Shown in pieces: positions 25,322 to 36,460 of a DNA stretch of 64,000 bases (the first letter of the stretch is position 1; each line of letters opens with the position of its first letter). The position numbers were made by a program, and so were the translations under genes. A model generated the notes under the pieces. That model was given only the letters and a program-made list of their open reading frames with translations. It had not been told where the DNA came from and searched no databases. This DNA is from Enoplosus armatus. Taxonomy: Eukaryota > Chordata > Actinopteri > Centrarchiformes > Enoplosidae. The stretch is taken from positions 2,553,194 to 2,617,193 of the forward strand of contig NC_092200.1 in NCBI RefSeq assembly GCF_043641665.1, given 5' to 3'.

Positions 25322-25980
25322 TAAAGTCCAGTTGAAAATTCAAGTTTAAACATATCACCTATGTCAGTCCTTTCAATTTCCCGTGTGCTCTGGCAGCGCA
25401 AATATTAAAAAACACAAAATAATAAAGTTCAACTGCAGTTTAACTGTCACAGTGGATATACAAGACTATACTTAAAAAAACACTTCCACAGAACAAGAGG
25501 ACATTTATCACGGTAAGCATAGAAGCTCAGTTTATCCTCATTTCATCACGTCTTTGGTGCCGTAGTTTCCATTTGTTTCCAGTCAAACAACTGACTGAAG
25601 TTAAATACCCCTCCAAAAACATGTCAACTTACAAACGTCACTGTCATTTCTCTTCTTCTTTATTTGCAGTGTTAAGAGTTCATTTTATGGGTTAAGTTTG
25701 GTAAGAAATTAAGAAACGTGACATGGCCTTTTAAGAAGACCATGATCAGCGAAACATCTCGTTATTAATCCATAAAACAAACTAAAAAAGCATACTTTAT
25801 GGTTTGGGATACAAAATATATTTATTGCTTGTATGTTTGAGATCAGTTGCAAGCATCAAGGTATGTGCATTCAGGGGGTATATTACAGTAGAATATATGA
25901 GTTGTGTGTGTGTGTGTGTGTATATATATATGTGGTTCTGTGGCGGTTTTCAAGTGGCTGCTCAGACAGCTGGTGATGTT

Positions 25981-26827
25981 TCACAGCTTCGTCATGTTGG
26001 CAGTGACTAGAGAGCAGAGAGAGACAAAAAAAGATCAGTGTTTCTGTGCTTATACTGTGTGTGTGTGTGTGTGTCTTGGTACAACTTACGTGTCTGGACC
26101 CACTTAGTCTTGGGATCAGCACAGACCTCTCCGAGTTGTGTGGTGAAACTAAAAATTAAAAACAGAGTAAGTATGGAGATTCTATGTGTGTGTATTAGTA
26201 GTATATATAGTAGTATGGTGTTGGTCAACATGTATGAACTCACATTACAGCCTTCATACAGGGAGGTGTGGCAGATAGTTCAAGATATGTGTTCCCGGTC
26301 ACGTCAGTGCTGATGTCAGCAGTGGTGACCCTCCGGCAGCAGCGAAGAGGTGAAAACCTGCCAGCGAAGCGCCCTGAGAAGGACAGAGAGAACATGAGAG
26401 ATTGATAGAGTGTTTGTATTTGTCCTAATCAGATCACTTCAGAGCAGAAAGTCCCATGAGAAGGAAAAAACCCCAAATGATTTTGAACTAGAATCTTGTC
26501 TTGATGATCTTGACTTTTCTGTGCCTCACTGTAACCCTTTTTACACTATGAAGAAGTGAAGGAGAGTTATTGTAATGATTTAAGTATATTAGAATATAGT
26601 GAGTTCAAATATAAATCGAATGAGATTTATTAAGCAAGTCTGTACTGCTTCAGAATACACCGCTTCCACAGGACAACAATGTTAGAGGAACAATGCTTGA
26701 GTAAAATATTCTGAGGTGTTGATTCAGTTCAAGAGCTTGACTTGCAGCAGGTATCACCGTGAGACTGACATGATTCATCCATTAATTTCTCTATTAAATC
26801 AGTATTAATTATTCATTTAAAAAAGTA

Positions 26828-26892
<65 letters not shown>

Positions 26893-27576
26893 TCAAGTTA
26901 ATTGTATTCTCCTTTCCTCTTCCTTCTTGTCATTTGATCCCCAGCTTCGATTATTTATACAGCTAAATTAAATTCATGCTGATGTTACAAAAGTACTAGT
27001 CGGTGACATTTTCAAATAAGTAAATGTTTATAACTTTTGCATTCCAAGTAACTTGACTTTGAAATTGAAGTATTGAGTTAAATTTTATGTCATAGTTTGT
27101 TAGCCCACCAGACATATTTATGTTCGTTTTAATTTGTTTTACAGGGACGAAACACCATACTGAACATACAGTATCTGGAAATCTGCTGGCTTACTGTCAT
27201 CCCTGCCAAAAAACAATCAAACAAGTGAGATACACTTCTTGTCCAAATTGAAACTCAAGAAATATATCATAAACAAGAAGATCCTAAAAATTGCACCACC
27301 GTCTAAAAGAGCTGTCTCGACCACAATAAGTACACAGGACACTAATGATACTAAACATAACACACACAGAGCCCATGCTAAATGAAGCAGGAAGACAATA
27401 ATATGTAAGAAACCTCTGCAGAGGTAGTTCACAGAGCGAGCCCTGAAGGAAGAAATGAAACCATTGGCTCAGTATAATGTGATAATTATTTGGCACTTAC
27501 TGTTGCCTTCAGAGGACTGGAAGCAGAGACACACTGAGAGCAGGAGGAGACTGATGGACAGGATCTTCGTGGACAT
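25981..27576 (-). CDS. Secreted CC chemokine, 96 aa (cluster gene 1)
   Basis: Minus-strand exons: 27576-27501, 26373-26244, 26148-26090, 26006-25981 (76+130+59+26 nt, 97 codons with stop). The leader MSTKILSISLLLLSVCLCFQ is a signal peptide. The mature part has the adjacent CC pair (RFSPLRCCRRVTTADI), the third cysteine in TPPCMKAV, the fourth in GEVCADPKTKWVQ, and the W-V of the C-terminal helix, giving a classic four-cysteine CC chemokine fold. It should act outside the cell on a GPCR of leukocytes. The final exon encodes only LTANMTKL, so the tail is very short. A tttatt (AATAAA on this strand) lies near 25820. A TATA-like aataaatat lies about 75-85 bp upstream of the start. The exact orthologue name cannot be given. 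Confidence 0.85.
26829..26889. repeat. (TA)n microsatellite
   Basis: About 30 perfect TA units, in intron 1 of the minus-strand chemokine gene at 25,981-27,576. Confidence 0.95.
27501..27576 (-). CDS. Cluster gene 1, signal-peptide exon
   Basis: ATG at 27576-27574, hydrophobic leader ending SEGN, donor A/gtaagt in phase 1. The leader is typical of chemokines: a short basic start, then a leucine-rich core. Confidence 0.85.
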
Positions 27577-27579
27577 TTT

Positions 27580-27863
27580 GACCGATGGGTTGGCTGGTGG
27601 ACTGGTTGACTGATCAGGCTGCAACTACACAAGCTGACAGGTGTTCGGATATTTATTGGTAAGTGCTGAGTGATCATCTTGGGGGGCGGTTATGACGTGT
27701 ATTTGTGTGCGTGTATATACTGTGTGTATGCTTTTGTGGTCATGGGAATATCACACCTCCACCCCCCATCAGAAAGTCTTTTTAGCCCTCTTTGCAACAA
27801 TCAAACCACCAACATCTCAGTAACATCTTTCTGAGAAATAACCTGACACGTTTGCACACACAA

Positions 27864-27929
<66 letters not shown>

Positions 27930-29428
27930 AGAGTACACACATGCAAACACAAAGTGTGAAAAATGATGCACAGCGTGGCGGTTGATGCTACCTGTTCTGT
28001 GCTGTGAGTGTATTTAGACAGAAGATGATTTTTGTTTTCCATTTTGTTTCCTGCTTTGTTTAGTAATGATAACACATTGTCTCACAGTTCCTCTTAAGCC
28101 ATCTCTCAGGTCAACAGTGACTCACATTCTGCAGTACATGTATAGTGCAGTATATATTCAACTTGTAAACACCTTTTATCGAGTAAAGTGAAATGTGCAT
28201 GGATTAAGTAGCTTTTAGAGACAAAGAACTTTATTTTGATCCGTGGACCAATAATAACGCCTAAATGCTCCTCAGTCTGAATTTACATGAATGGTTTTGT
28301 GTTTTCCTACTTAATTTACGCAACCAATCCTGTAAACTTGCGAAGGTCTGGATAATGAAGCCTGGAAATTATAGGATTCTGAGTTTAGCTGTCCGCTTGT
28401 GAAAACTAAAAAGAACACTACTCGCTTTATTTAGGGCATTGAATTAAAAAAGTTTCGGCAGATGATCGTATCAGATAAGTTTTATGTCTGAAGGAAATTA
28501 GTTGATTGACTCAAGTACACCCATGGATAGAGACCTGTTTACATGATATAATTTCTCTTCATAAATGGCATCAAACTTATGTTTCAACACAGTCTCTGCT
28601 ACTGTCCCGGTTACTCTGAATAATGAGGTTGTGTGGCAGCTGAAGTTTCAGTCATGCATATCTCAAAACTTTGGCAAACCAAAGCGTGTATCTGCAGGAC
28701 TAGATAAGTGGCAAAATATGTTCTGCTTTTTTATGATTTGGATGATTAGGAAATAACTGGTCGAGCGATGTAGCCTAACCACACCACGGCATTGAGTAAA
28801 TATCTTAGTGAAAACGTTACGGCTTAACTAAATGACGCAAGCACTGAGCAGAATAAGAAAGGAATAAGATAAAAACCTCAGGACATGAGACATGACACAG
28901 CCATGTGAACGAAGAAAGAAAATCATCAAGATTGAGACAAACTGGAAACTTGAGCGCTACAGCAGCGACGGCCTTGAATTTACTGTGATGGACTTTCTGG
29001 CTCTTCAGCTTCCTCTGATTAAGGAAAACAAGCTCAAACGTTTCAAAAGAGGCAGTAACTTGCCACTTCCTGGTTTGAGAGGGCCTCAGGAATCATGTGA
29101 TTTACGGTACAGAGAAACTAGATGCTTTGGCTGTGACTCAGTAAACTGATGTCAGCACTTATTTGACAGAAAGGATGAAACACCCACCACTGGACCACCA
29201 GTCATACAGAGAGTGTGCGTGCAGGATGATGCTGGTCAATGACGAGGTAACATGATGTTGAAATGATAAAACGGAGGAGACGTACCTACCAATATGTCAT
29301 CGAAAGTCGAAGGAATGGTTGACAGGTGAAAGGTTTTAGGTTGTTTCAACAGCCTTTAGCGTAGTTATGACCTACTTCACCTTCTCCAGCCATAATTAAA
29401 CCTGTGCTAACCTTGACATTCACGTCTC
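27580..29428. other. Intergenic between chemokine genes; no supported gene
   Basis: Contains a (CA)n block and AT-rich sequence. The 85-codon plus frame at 28892-29149 and the 63-codon one at 28565 show no family motif or splice support and are not called. Confidence 0.4.
27867..27928. repeat. (CA)n microsatellite
   Basis: About 31 CA units, roughly 300 bp upstream of the start codon of the first chemokine gene. Confidence 0.95.
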
Positions 29429-30924
29429 AAAATCACTGAATCAGTCCTTACTGGGCTTTTGCAGGGTTCACACACACACACCAGAGCAACAGTAAACTGA
29501 CTAAATGTCTTCTTCCTCTTCTTCTTTTGTTTCACATGCAACAAAATAGGGCACTGGTACGGAGTTGGGTTCAGATCATTTTGACAAACATGATCGGATG
29601 CTGCCCTTGGTCTCTTCAAGTTAAGGCAGGGGCATGCTTGAAACAAACTAGTTAATACAGGGTTAGGGTTAGGGTTAGATGGGTTAGATGTCTGACCACA
29701 TCTAAAGGTAAAGGTTATACCTGTTCCAAACGGCCACATTTGAAGACGGGGTAAAAAGCAGAGATGTGATAAATTGTACAAATGTAATGTAGAATGACGC
29801 TCCCTTTCGGACAGTTTCTCCTCAAAGGCCTGGTGATTGCACTTGGTTGTTCACATGAAAAGTGACGGAAACAGTTCAAACCCTGCATACTTTCTAACCT
29901 CCACACCTCGCCAAATAGTTAGTTATGAAATTGGCCTGCTAGATGGATTGTTACAGAAAGTTAGACGCTGTTTGACAATCCGACAAGCACTTTATGTGAA
30001 GCATGCTGAAGCCTTTAAGCCTCCAAACCTCTATAAGTCATCAGACAGTTTGATAGGGTCACAATACAGCAGCCCAGTACACTTGAGCAGTTTGATTAAA
30101 AAAAAACAAAGAGACACCTTGATGATGCACCTTGATTGTGGCATGGACTGTAGGAAGAGAGTCAGAGGTGGCAGACGTTGGTTTCTTAATTTGGCAAGGC
30201 TCATTTTTATACAACCCACATGTCCGTGTGTGTGAATTTTTGGGGGAGGAAAACTGCTGCTTCGTGAGAAGACCAGAACGGAAAATGCATGATAAAATTA
30301 AAGTCAAAGATGCTTTTTTTTTTTCCTGTGCAAGAAGGAGTTGTTACATATTCAACAACTTGCTGTCATTGCGGGTAATTTAATGTTCCAACCACTTACC
30401 ACAGCTACCGTTTGGTATATTTCATGTTTGATTCTTATCTGGATAAAACATTCTCATATCCTCTTTCTTTTGCACGTCTGAAAGAAGTCAGAAGATGAAG
30501 AATCAAACAGATAAACACTAGATGCAGGATCAATGTGCAGCATTTATTTCGGACCAATGTTTTCATAGTTGTACAACTTCTCCCTCAGATGAAAAGTTAT
30601 GACAAGATTTCAAATAAATAAATAGCATTTTATGGAAATAGAAAACATTTTCTCAGAACAAAATTTCATAAATTTAAGAGTTGACTTTATCAGCCTAGAT
30701 GCACAGTATTAATAAAAACGTTACACTGATGAGTTGTATTCAGTAACTTGTAAACATTGATAAATACACTTGGCAATAAATACATGAATACTTCTATCAG
30801 CACTGTTCAATTAAATTAAACTAATAAATAATTTAACTTTAAAGGCATTGAAAGAAACTAAACAACAACTTTTTGACAAATTCAGTCTTTGTCTTCATTG
30901 GCTGGAGGTGGAGAAGATGGAGGC

Positions 30925-32093
30925 CTACTCATCGTCACTTTCTGAAAAGGTTTCACCAGCAGGCTTCTCGGATGTGGAGGGGAAGGAAGGAAGAGAGGAG
31001 GGAGGAGGAAGAGAGGAGGAGGAGGAGGAGGAAAGAGGAGTAGAGGATGAAGGTGATGAGGCCGTGGATGTGATGATGGAGAGGAGGGAGACTGGAGTCG
31101 AGGAGACCACAGATGAAGCAGTAGCTTGAGCCTTTGTTTTCCTTTTGAGAAAGATAATAGAAGACAAACAGATTAGAGACCAGACGTTCGGGACTGAATG
31201 AATGAGTGAAGAAAAGTGAGCATGTGAGAAAATCAGCGGTAAAATAAACTCACTCGAATGCAACAATCTTGTGTCGAACCCAGGGAGCGTTCAGCTGGCT
31301 GCAGAAAAGACCTTTCTGTGTTTGAAAGCTGCAGGAATGACAAACAAATGCAACTTTAGTACAGACTGTTTCTCTTAAAAATACAAGCTGACTTTATTTG
31401 GTATAGTTTTAAAAGACCATTCAATTAATTCGTAGTTTTGTATAATCAGCTCAATTCCACCTTTTGGGGGAAAAAAAGCAATACCACTAAAATGGGTGGC
31501 AGAAGCTGAAATGGGTCTTTCTTTTCAGTACTTTTCAAGCCCACGTTTGCATCAGATGTAGGACTTGAGACTAACTTTAGGTGCTGAGAGTCTTAAATGT
31601 AATGGTTGCTGTAGACATGTCAGATTATGACAAGCATGAAAAGCAAAGTTATTCATTCATTAAAATGAACAAACTTTTCAATCTTTAACAATCACTTTTC
31701 TTGTGTTTCTGATTTAGAGGTGCCAAATTATGAAAGTCGAATTGTTTAACATGGACATACAGCATTACTCTTCATACTTACATGATGGCTCGGACACATG
31801 GAGGGTTAGCTCTCTGGACCAAGTATCCTGTGATTGGTTCGGTTATCTCCTGTCTGGTGACTGTCTTGCAGCAGGATGCCAGCTTCTCAGCTAAGACAGG
31901 ATGGATGGAAGCGGATGAGAGTTATTTCAAAAAGTAAAATAATTTTAAATGGCTCACAGAAGGAAAAGCCACCTGAAAGATGTTGTACCTTGTTTAACTA
32001 AATCGTAATCTTACCTGACGTTCCAGACTGAACCATAGCCACCAGGACAATGGTGACCAGCGCACTCTTCAACAGGCTTCCACAGTTTTTCAT
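30925..32093 (-). CDS. CC chemokine with serine/proline-rich mucin-like tail, copy A (159 aa)
   Basis: Minus-strand exons: 32093-32015, 31890-31782, 31328-31254, 31141-30925 (79+109+75+217 nt, 160 codons with stop), phases 1, 2, 2. Leader MKNCGSLLKSALVTIVLVAM; the core has AEKLASCCKTVTRQEITEP, ANPPCVRAII, FQTQKGLFCSQLNAPWVRHK and IVAFE, so the CC pair, third and fourth cysteines and the helix W-V are all present. The last exon adds about 72 residues rich in Ser, Pro and Thr (SSVVSSTPVSLLSI, then a run of seven serines) ending in acidic SESDDE. No membrane segment follows, so it should be secreted, with an O-glycosylation-prone tail. The tail roughly doubles the usual chemokine length (90-100 aa). 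Confidence 0.88.
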
Positions 32094-32227
32094 TTTCAAA
32101 AAGATGATAAATGCGAGGATATGGATAAATACTGAATAAATACTGAATAAAGTAATCTCTGTTGGTCTTTCTTCTCCCGTCCTCTCCAGAGCGCTCGGTG
32201 AACTGACAGCTGTCTGGAGACTTCAGT

Positions 32228-32235
32228 TATTTAAA
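32228..32235 (-). promoter_or_regulatory. TATA-like box of mucin-tailed chemokine A
   Basis: Forward tatttaaa reads TTTAAATA on the gene strand, about 135 bp upstream of the ATG. The same box is conserved in copy B at 36356-36363. Confidence 0.5.
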
Positions 32236-32340
32236 GCCTGAAAAACAGAAGTGGTCCCTCCGGTTAGTCGTCTTCCTTCTTTTTTTCTTTTTCTTTTTCC
32301 CTTCTCTCTCTTCATCTGAATGAATGGCCTGCTGATTTGC

Positions 32341-32349
32341 GGGATTTCC
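32341..32349 (-). promoter_or_regulatory. NF-kB-like site upstream of chemokine A
   Basis: gggatttcc, about 250 bp upstream of the start codon, inside a block conserved with copy B. The strand is given for the gene; the motif as written is on the plus strand. Confidence 0.4.
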
Positions 32350-33699
32350 ATGAAGTGACCAAAAACTTACCAACAGGAAGCACTTTCATCATAGCGTTTC
32401 CTTTGGAAAATTAAGTCACCAAATACCTTATCGCAGAGGCGTTAGGAATTCCTCACAGGCCTGAGGTCATCCTCATGCCACAACGTCTTTCATCAGTACA
32501 TTTATTAAAGCATTAAGTTAGGAATCAATCAGCAAACTTAATGCAAACTGGTCACTGTTTAGTGTTCCTCATTTTAAGACAATGAAACATTGAAGCTACC
32601 AACAAAGACCAAACACATTTTCTCTGTAAAAGTAAATCATAAAAGATACATGTTTTTCAAGGTTAAACTATTCTCATTTTGAGGAAGTCACTTTGGTGGC
32701 ATTTATGTCATAAAGACTTTTGCAATCATTCTGGGCAAGACTTGCTGCCGTGTGACTTTTGGTCCCTGACATCACAGAATCAGTCCTTACTGAGATTTTG
32801 CAGTCATCAAAGTGCTTCACCAGTTCTACTGCCTCGTAGGGAGTCCCATGCCATGTCCACACTACTGTACGTAAACTTGAAAACATAATTTAAGTATCAA
32901 ACAGGGTTCTGACAAGCTTACCGCCCACATTGAAACACCAAAGCAACCACAAAATGGCAACGTTTCTTCCGTCTCTTCTTCCTTTGTTTGGCATCCAAGA
33001 AAATAGGGCACTACAGCCATTATCTGGTATAGAGTCGGGCAGATTATTTTGACAGACATGATTGGATACTGCTCTTGGTCTCTTCAAGTTAATACAAAGT
33101 GTTGTCCGACCACACCTAAAGGTAAAAGTATTTATACCTGTTCCTAACACATTTGACGGTGGGGCAAAAACCCTGCTTTCATAGAGAGGGACGAGATATG
33201 ATAAATTGAACAGATGGGGATAATGGCGGACACTTCTGGACAGTTTCTCCTCACTGGCCTGGTGTTGCACTTGGTTGTTCATGTGAAAAGTGGCGGAAGA
33301 ATCCGAGGGGGTTCAGACATTGTTTGACAATCCCATTAGCACTTTGTTTATTTTAATAAGCCATCAGACAATTTCATACGCATCAAATAGTCATTTGATA
33401 GAGGTTCACAACACAATACAGCAGTCCAGGAATTTCGGTTAGCCAGGTTTACCACATAGCATTTATGATATGATATTCTCAGGATGGCACAGAGGACGAC
33501 TGCGGTGACTCGAGCTCCTCCTCAACTTTGCGTTTTTCTTGTTTTATTTTGTCATTTGTTTATTTATATCTTCTTTTTCACATCATGTGCGTCGTCCAAG
33601 AGAACTCTATTATACGATATGATAGAGAACAAACTGACGCTACAACTCGAGCAATTTGAACGAATACAGGAAATCCAGGTATCCGCTCAGGAGAGCTAT

Positions 33700-34140
33700 T
33701 AGCAGTGCCAAGAGACATTACAAGGGACAAAGAGGTCTGACTACCAGGGCTCCAACACCAGGAACATGTGGTCTGGACTAAGAAATATCACAGACTACAA
33801 CAGGAAAACCAGCAGTGCTGACATAATGTCTGCGTCTCTCCCAGATGAACTGAACACCTTCTATGCACGCTTTGAGAACAACTTTTCTGGCTGAGGAGGT
33901 ACAAAAGTCCCCCAGGACCCCTGCTCACTAGTAATATCCAGGGTTGATGTGTGCAGATCCTCCAAAAGGGTTCATCCACGCAAAGCACCTGGACGTGATG
34001 GCATCCTTGGGGTTCACATCAGTGAGGATTTGACTTGGACCTACCACATCAACCCCATCCGTTCATCACCCGGGCCCACTGAGCAGAGACCTTTAGTACA
34101 TGCTGACACAGACTGATGAGACTGAGACTCTGGGGTTGTG
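33700..34140 (+). pseudogene. L2-like LINE fragment, internally deleted
   Basis: Plus-strand frame pieces read MWSGLRNITDYNRK, SLPDELNTFYARFENNF, VHPRKAPGRDGI and then directly VHISEDLTWTYH. These are separate parts of the endonuclease-RT linker, the RT start and the C-terminal part of a fish non-LTR retrotransposon, so most of the RT is deleted. It lies only in the right copy of the segmental duplication. Confidence 0.65.
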
Positions 34141-34204
34141 CTGAACGGGGCACTGTATGTTGGACTTTGCACTGTCTCTGCCTGTATAATAAACACTGTG
34201 GGGA

Positions 34205-34290
34205 ACATAAATGTTTAAATCGGATCGTGACCTTAAAATCGAAAGCCAAATCAAATCGTGGATTTAGAAAATCGTGGCACCCCTATTTAT
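34205..34290. mobile_element. Short dispersed repeat (aatcgtgacc / aaatcgtgg)
   Basis: Contains ggatcgtgaccttaaaatcg and aaatcgtggcacccct, phrases I recognise from many fish loci. Origin unknown. It follows the LINE fragment in the right duplication copy. Confidence 0.35.
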
Positions 34291-35276
34291 TATATATATT
34301 TGTAAGATCACTGTTGGAGGGAGCCTGAGATCTAAGTATTCCACTGTCACTGTAGTTGTTGAGCATATGACAAAGAACTTGAACCCGTATTTACATAATT
34401 ATTTTACAGTGTACTTGTGCAGCCTTTGACACCAAAAGTAGAAATAAATCAAACACCTTGATTGTGGCACTGACGAGTGCTCACAGAGAGTCAGAGGTGA
34501 CAGAAGTTTGCTGCTTCGTTTGGCATATTTGACTAATTTGTTTCCAACCATGTCTGTGTTTGTGTATTTTCGGGAGAAGAAAACCAAAGTGGAAAATGAA
34601 AGACAAAATTGCGTGATGAGAAAATGAGAATGAAATCCTTTTTTTCTGTGCATTTTCTCCATATTTGAAGATGAAGTTGTGACATATTCAACTACTTGCT
34701 GTCATTGTGGGTCATTTAATGTTCCAACCACTAACTACAGCTTCCACTTGTATGGTATGTTTGATTATCATCTGGACAAAACTTTCTCATATCTTCTTGC
34801 TTTTGCATATCTGAAAGAAGTCAGATAAGATGAAGAACCAAACAGATAAACGCTGGATGCAGGATGTGCAACATTTATTTTAGACCAATGTTTTCATGGT
34901 TGTACAACTTCTCCTCGAGATGAAAAGTTACAAGCTTTCAAATAAATAAATAGTTCACAACAATCTCATAAATTTGATAGTTGACTTTATCAGCCAAGAT
35001 GCACACTATTATTTCTAAACATTGATAAATAGACTTGGTAATAAATACATGAATACTTCTATCAGCACTGTTAAATTAAATTAAACTAATAAATAATTTC
35101 ACTCTAAAGGCATTGAAAGAAACTAAATAGTCAACATACAGAAATAATTTAAGATAATTCTATTCTTCAAGTGCTATTTCAAACGTTAGCTTGTATCAGT
35201 GTCGAGGCCATAATTGTTAACTTCTTGACAAATTCAGTCTTTGTCTTCGTTGGCTGGAGGTGGAGAAGATGGAGGC

Positions 35277-36237
35277 CTACTCATCGTCACTTTCTGAAAA
35301 GGTTTCACCCGCAGGCTTCTCGGATGTGGAGGGGAAGGAAGGAAGAGAGGAGGAGGGAGGAGGAAGAGAGGAGGAGGAGGAGGAAAGAGGAGTGGAGGAT
35401 GAAGGTGGTGAGGCCGTGGATGTGATGATGGAGAGGAGGGAGACTGGAGTCGAGGAGACCACAGATGAAGGAGTGGCCTGAGCTTTTGTTTTTGCTTTCC
35501 TTTTGAGAAAGATAATAGAAGACAAACAGATTAGAGACCAGACGTTCGGGACTGAATGAATGAGTGAAGAAAAGTGAGCATGTGAGAAAATCAGCGGTAA
35601 AATAAACTCACTCGAATGCAACAATCTTGCGTCGAACCCAGGGAGCGTTCAGCTGGCTGCAGAAAAGACCTTTCTCTGTTTGAAAGCTGCAGGAATGACA
35701 AACACATGCAATAAATGAATTAAGAGTTTTATATGATCAGTGTTTTCAAAAACATCCACCATTTGGAAATGAAACATTCAAGCAGCACCACTGAAATGGG
35801 TGGTAGAGGCTGAAATGGGTCTTTCTTTTCAGCACTTTGCAATTTAAATCAAGTTGAAAAGCAAGGATATTAATTGATTTTAAAATGATGAAATGTAAAA
35901 AATAAATAAATAAAATAACACGGACATACAGCATTACTCTTCATACTTACATGATGGCTCGGACACATGGAGGGTTAGCTCTCTGGACCAAGTATCCTGT
36001 GATTGGCTCGGTTATCTCCTGTCTGGTGACTGTCTTGCAGCAGGATGCCAGCTTCTCAGCTAAGACAGGATGGATGGAAACGGATGAGAGTTAATTCACA
36101 ACAGAGATTAATAATTCTGGAAGATGTTGTACCTTGTTTAACTAAATCGTAATCTTACCTGCCGATCCAGACTGAACCATAGCCACCAGGACAACGGCGA
36201 CCAGCGCACTCTTCAACAGGCTTCCACAGTTTTCCAT
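35277..36237 (-). CDS. CC chemokine with serine/proline-rich mucin-like tail, copy B (161 aa)
   Basis: Minus-strand exons: 36237-36159, 36059-35951, 35686-35612, 35499-35277 (79+109+75+223 nt, 162 codons with stop). Leader MENCGSLLKSALVAVVLVAM. Exon 2 encodes the same residues as copy A. Exon 3 differs at two positions (QTEKGLF, WVRRK). Exon 4 has two extra codons near its start (EKAKTKAQ), one fewer serine in the main run, and the same SESDDE end. Introns and flanks match copy A, so this is a recent tandem duplicate. A tttatt near 34874 provides AATAAA on this strand. Confidence 0.88.
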
Positions 36238-36450
36238 TTTCAAAAAGGTGATAAATATGAGATTCAATGGATAAATACTGAATAAAGTAACCTCTGTTGG
36301 TCTTTCTTCTCCCGTCCTCTCCAGAGTGAACTGACAGCCGTCTGGAGACTTCAGTTATTTAAAGCCCGAAAAACAGAAGTGGTCATCTTTCTACTTTTTT
36401 TTCTTTTTCCCTTCTCTCCCTTCATCTGAATGAATGACCTGCTGATTTAC

Positions 36451-36460
36451 GGGGATTTCC
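36451..36460 (-). promoter_or_regulatory. NF-kB-like site upstream of chemokine B
   Basis: ggggatttcc fits the full ten-base kappaB consensus GGGRNNYYCC, about 215 bp upstream of the ATG. It corresponds in position to the site at 32341 in copy A. Confidence 0.45.

Larger units (their letters stand above)
29430..32490. repeat. Segmental duplication, left copy (carries mucin-tailed chemokine A)
   Basis: Aligns by eye, in the same orientation, with 32770-36610. Shared blocks include aatcagtccttactg with ttttgcag at the left edge, cttggtctcttcaagttaa, the whole chemokine gene, and caggcctgaggtcatcctca plus ccacaacgt at the right edge. The left copy lacks the LINE fragment of the right copy and has a TTAGGG run near 29660. 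Confidence 0.8.

Noticed and set aside
28892..29149. 85-codon plus frame between chemokines
   Set aside because: No homology signal and no exon structure; composition fits chance open sequence.
30848..31129. Glu-rich 93-codon plus-strand frame (and its copy at 35171-35481)
   Set aside because: It is the exact antisense of the serine-rich last exon of the mucin-tailed chemokines; the Glu/Arg richness is the complement of TCC serine codons.
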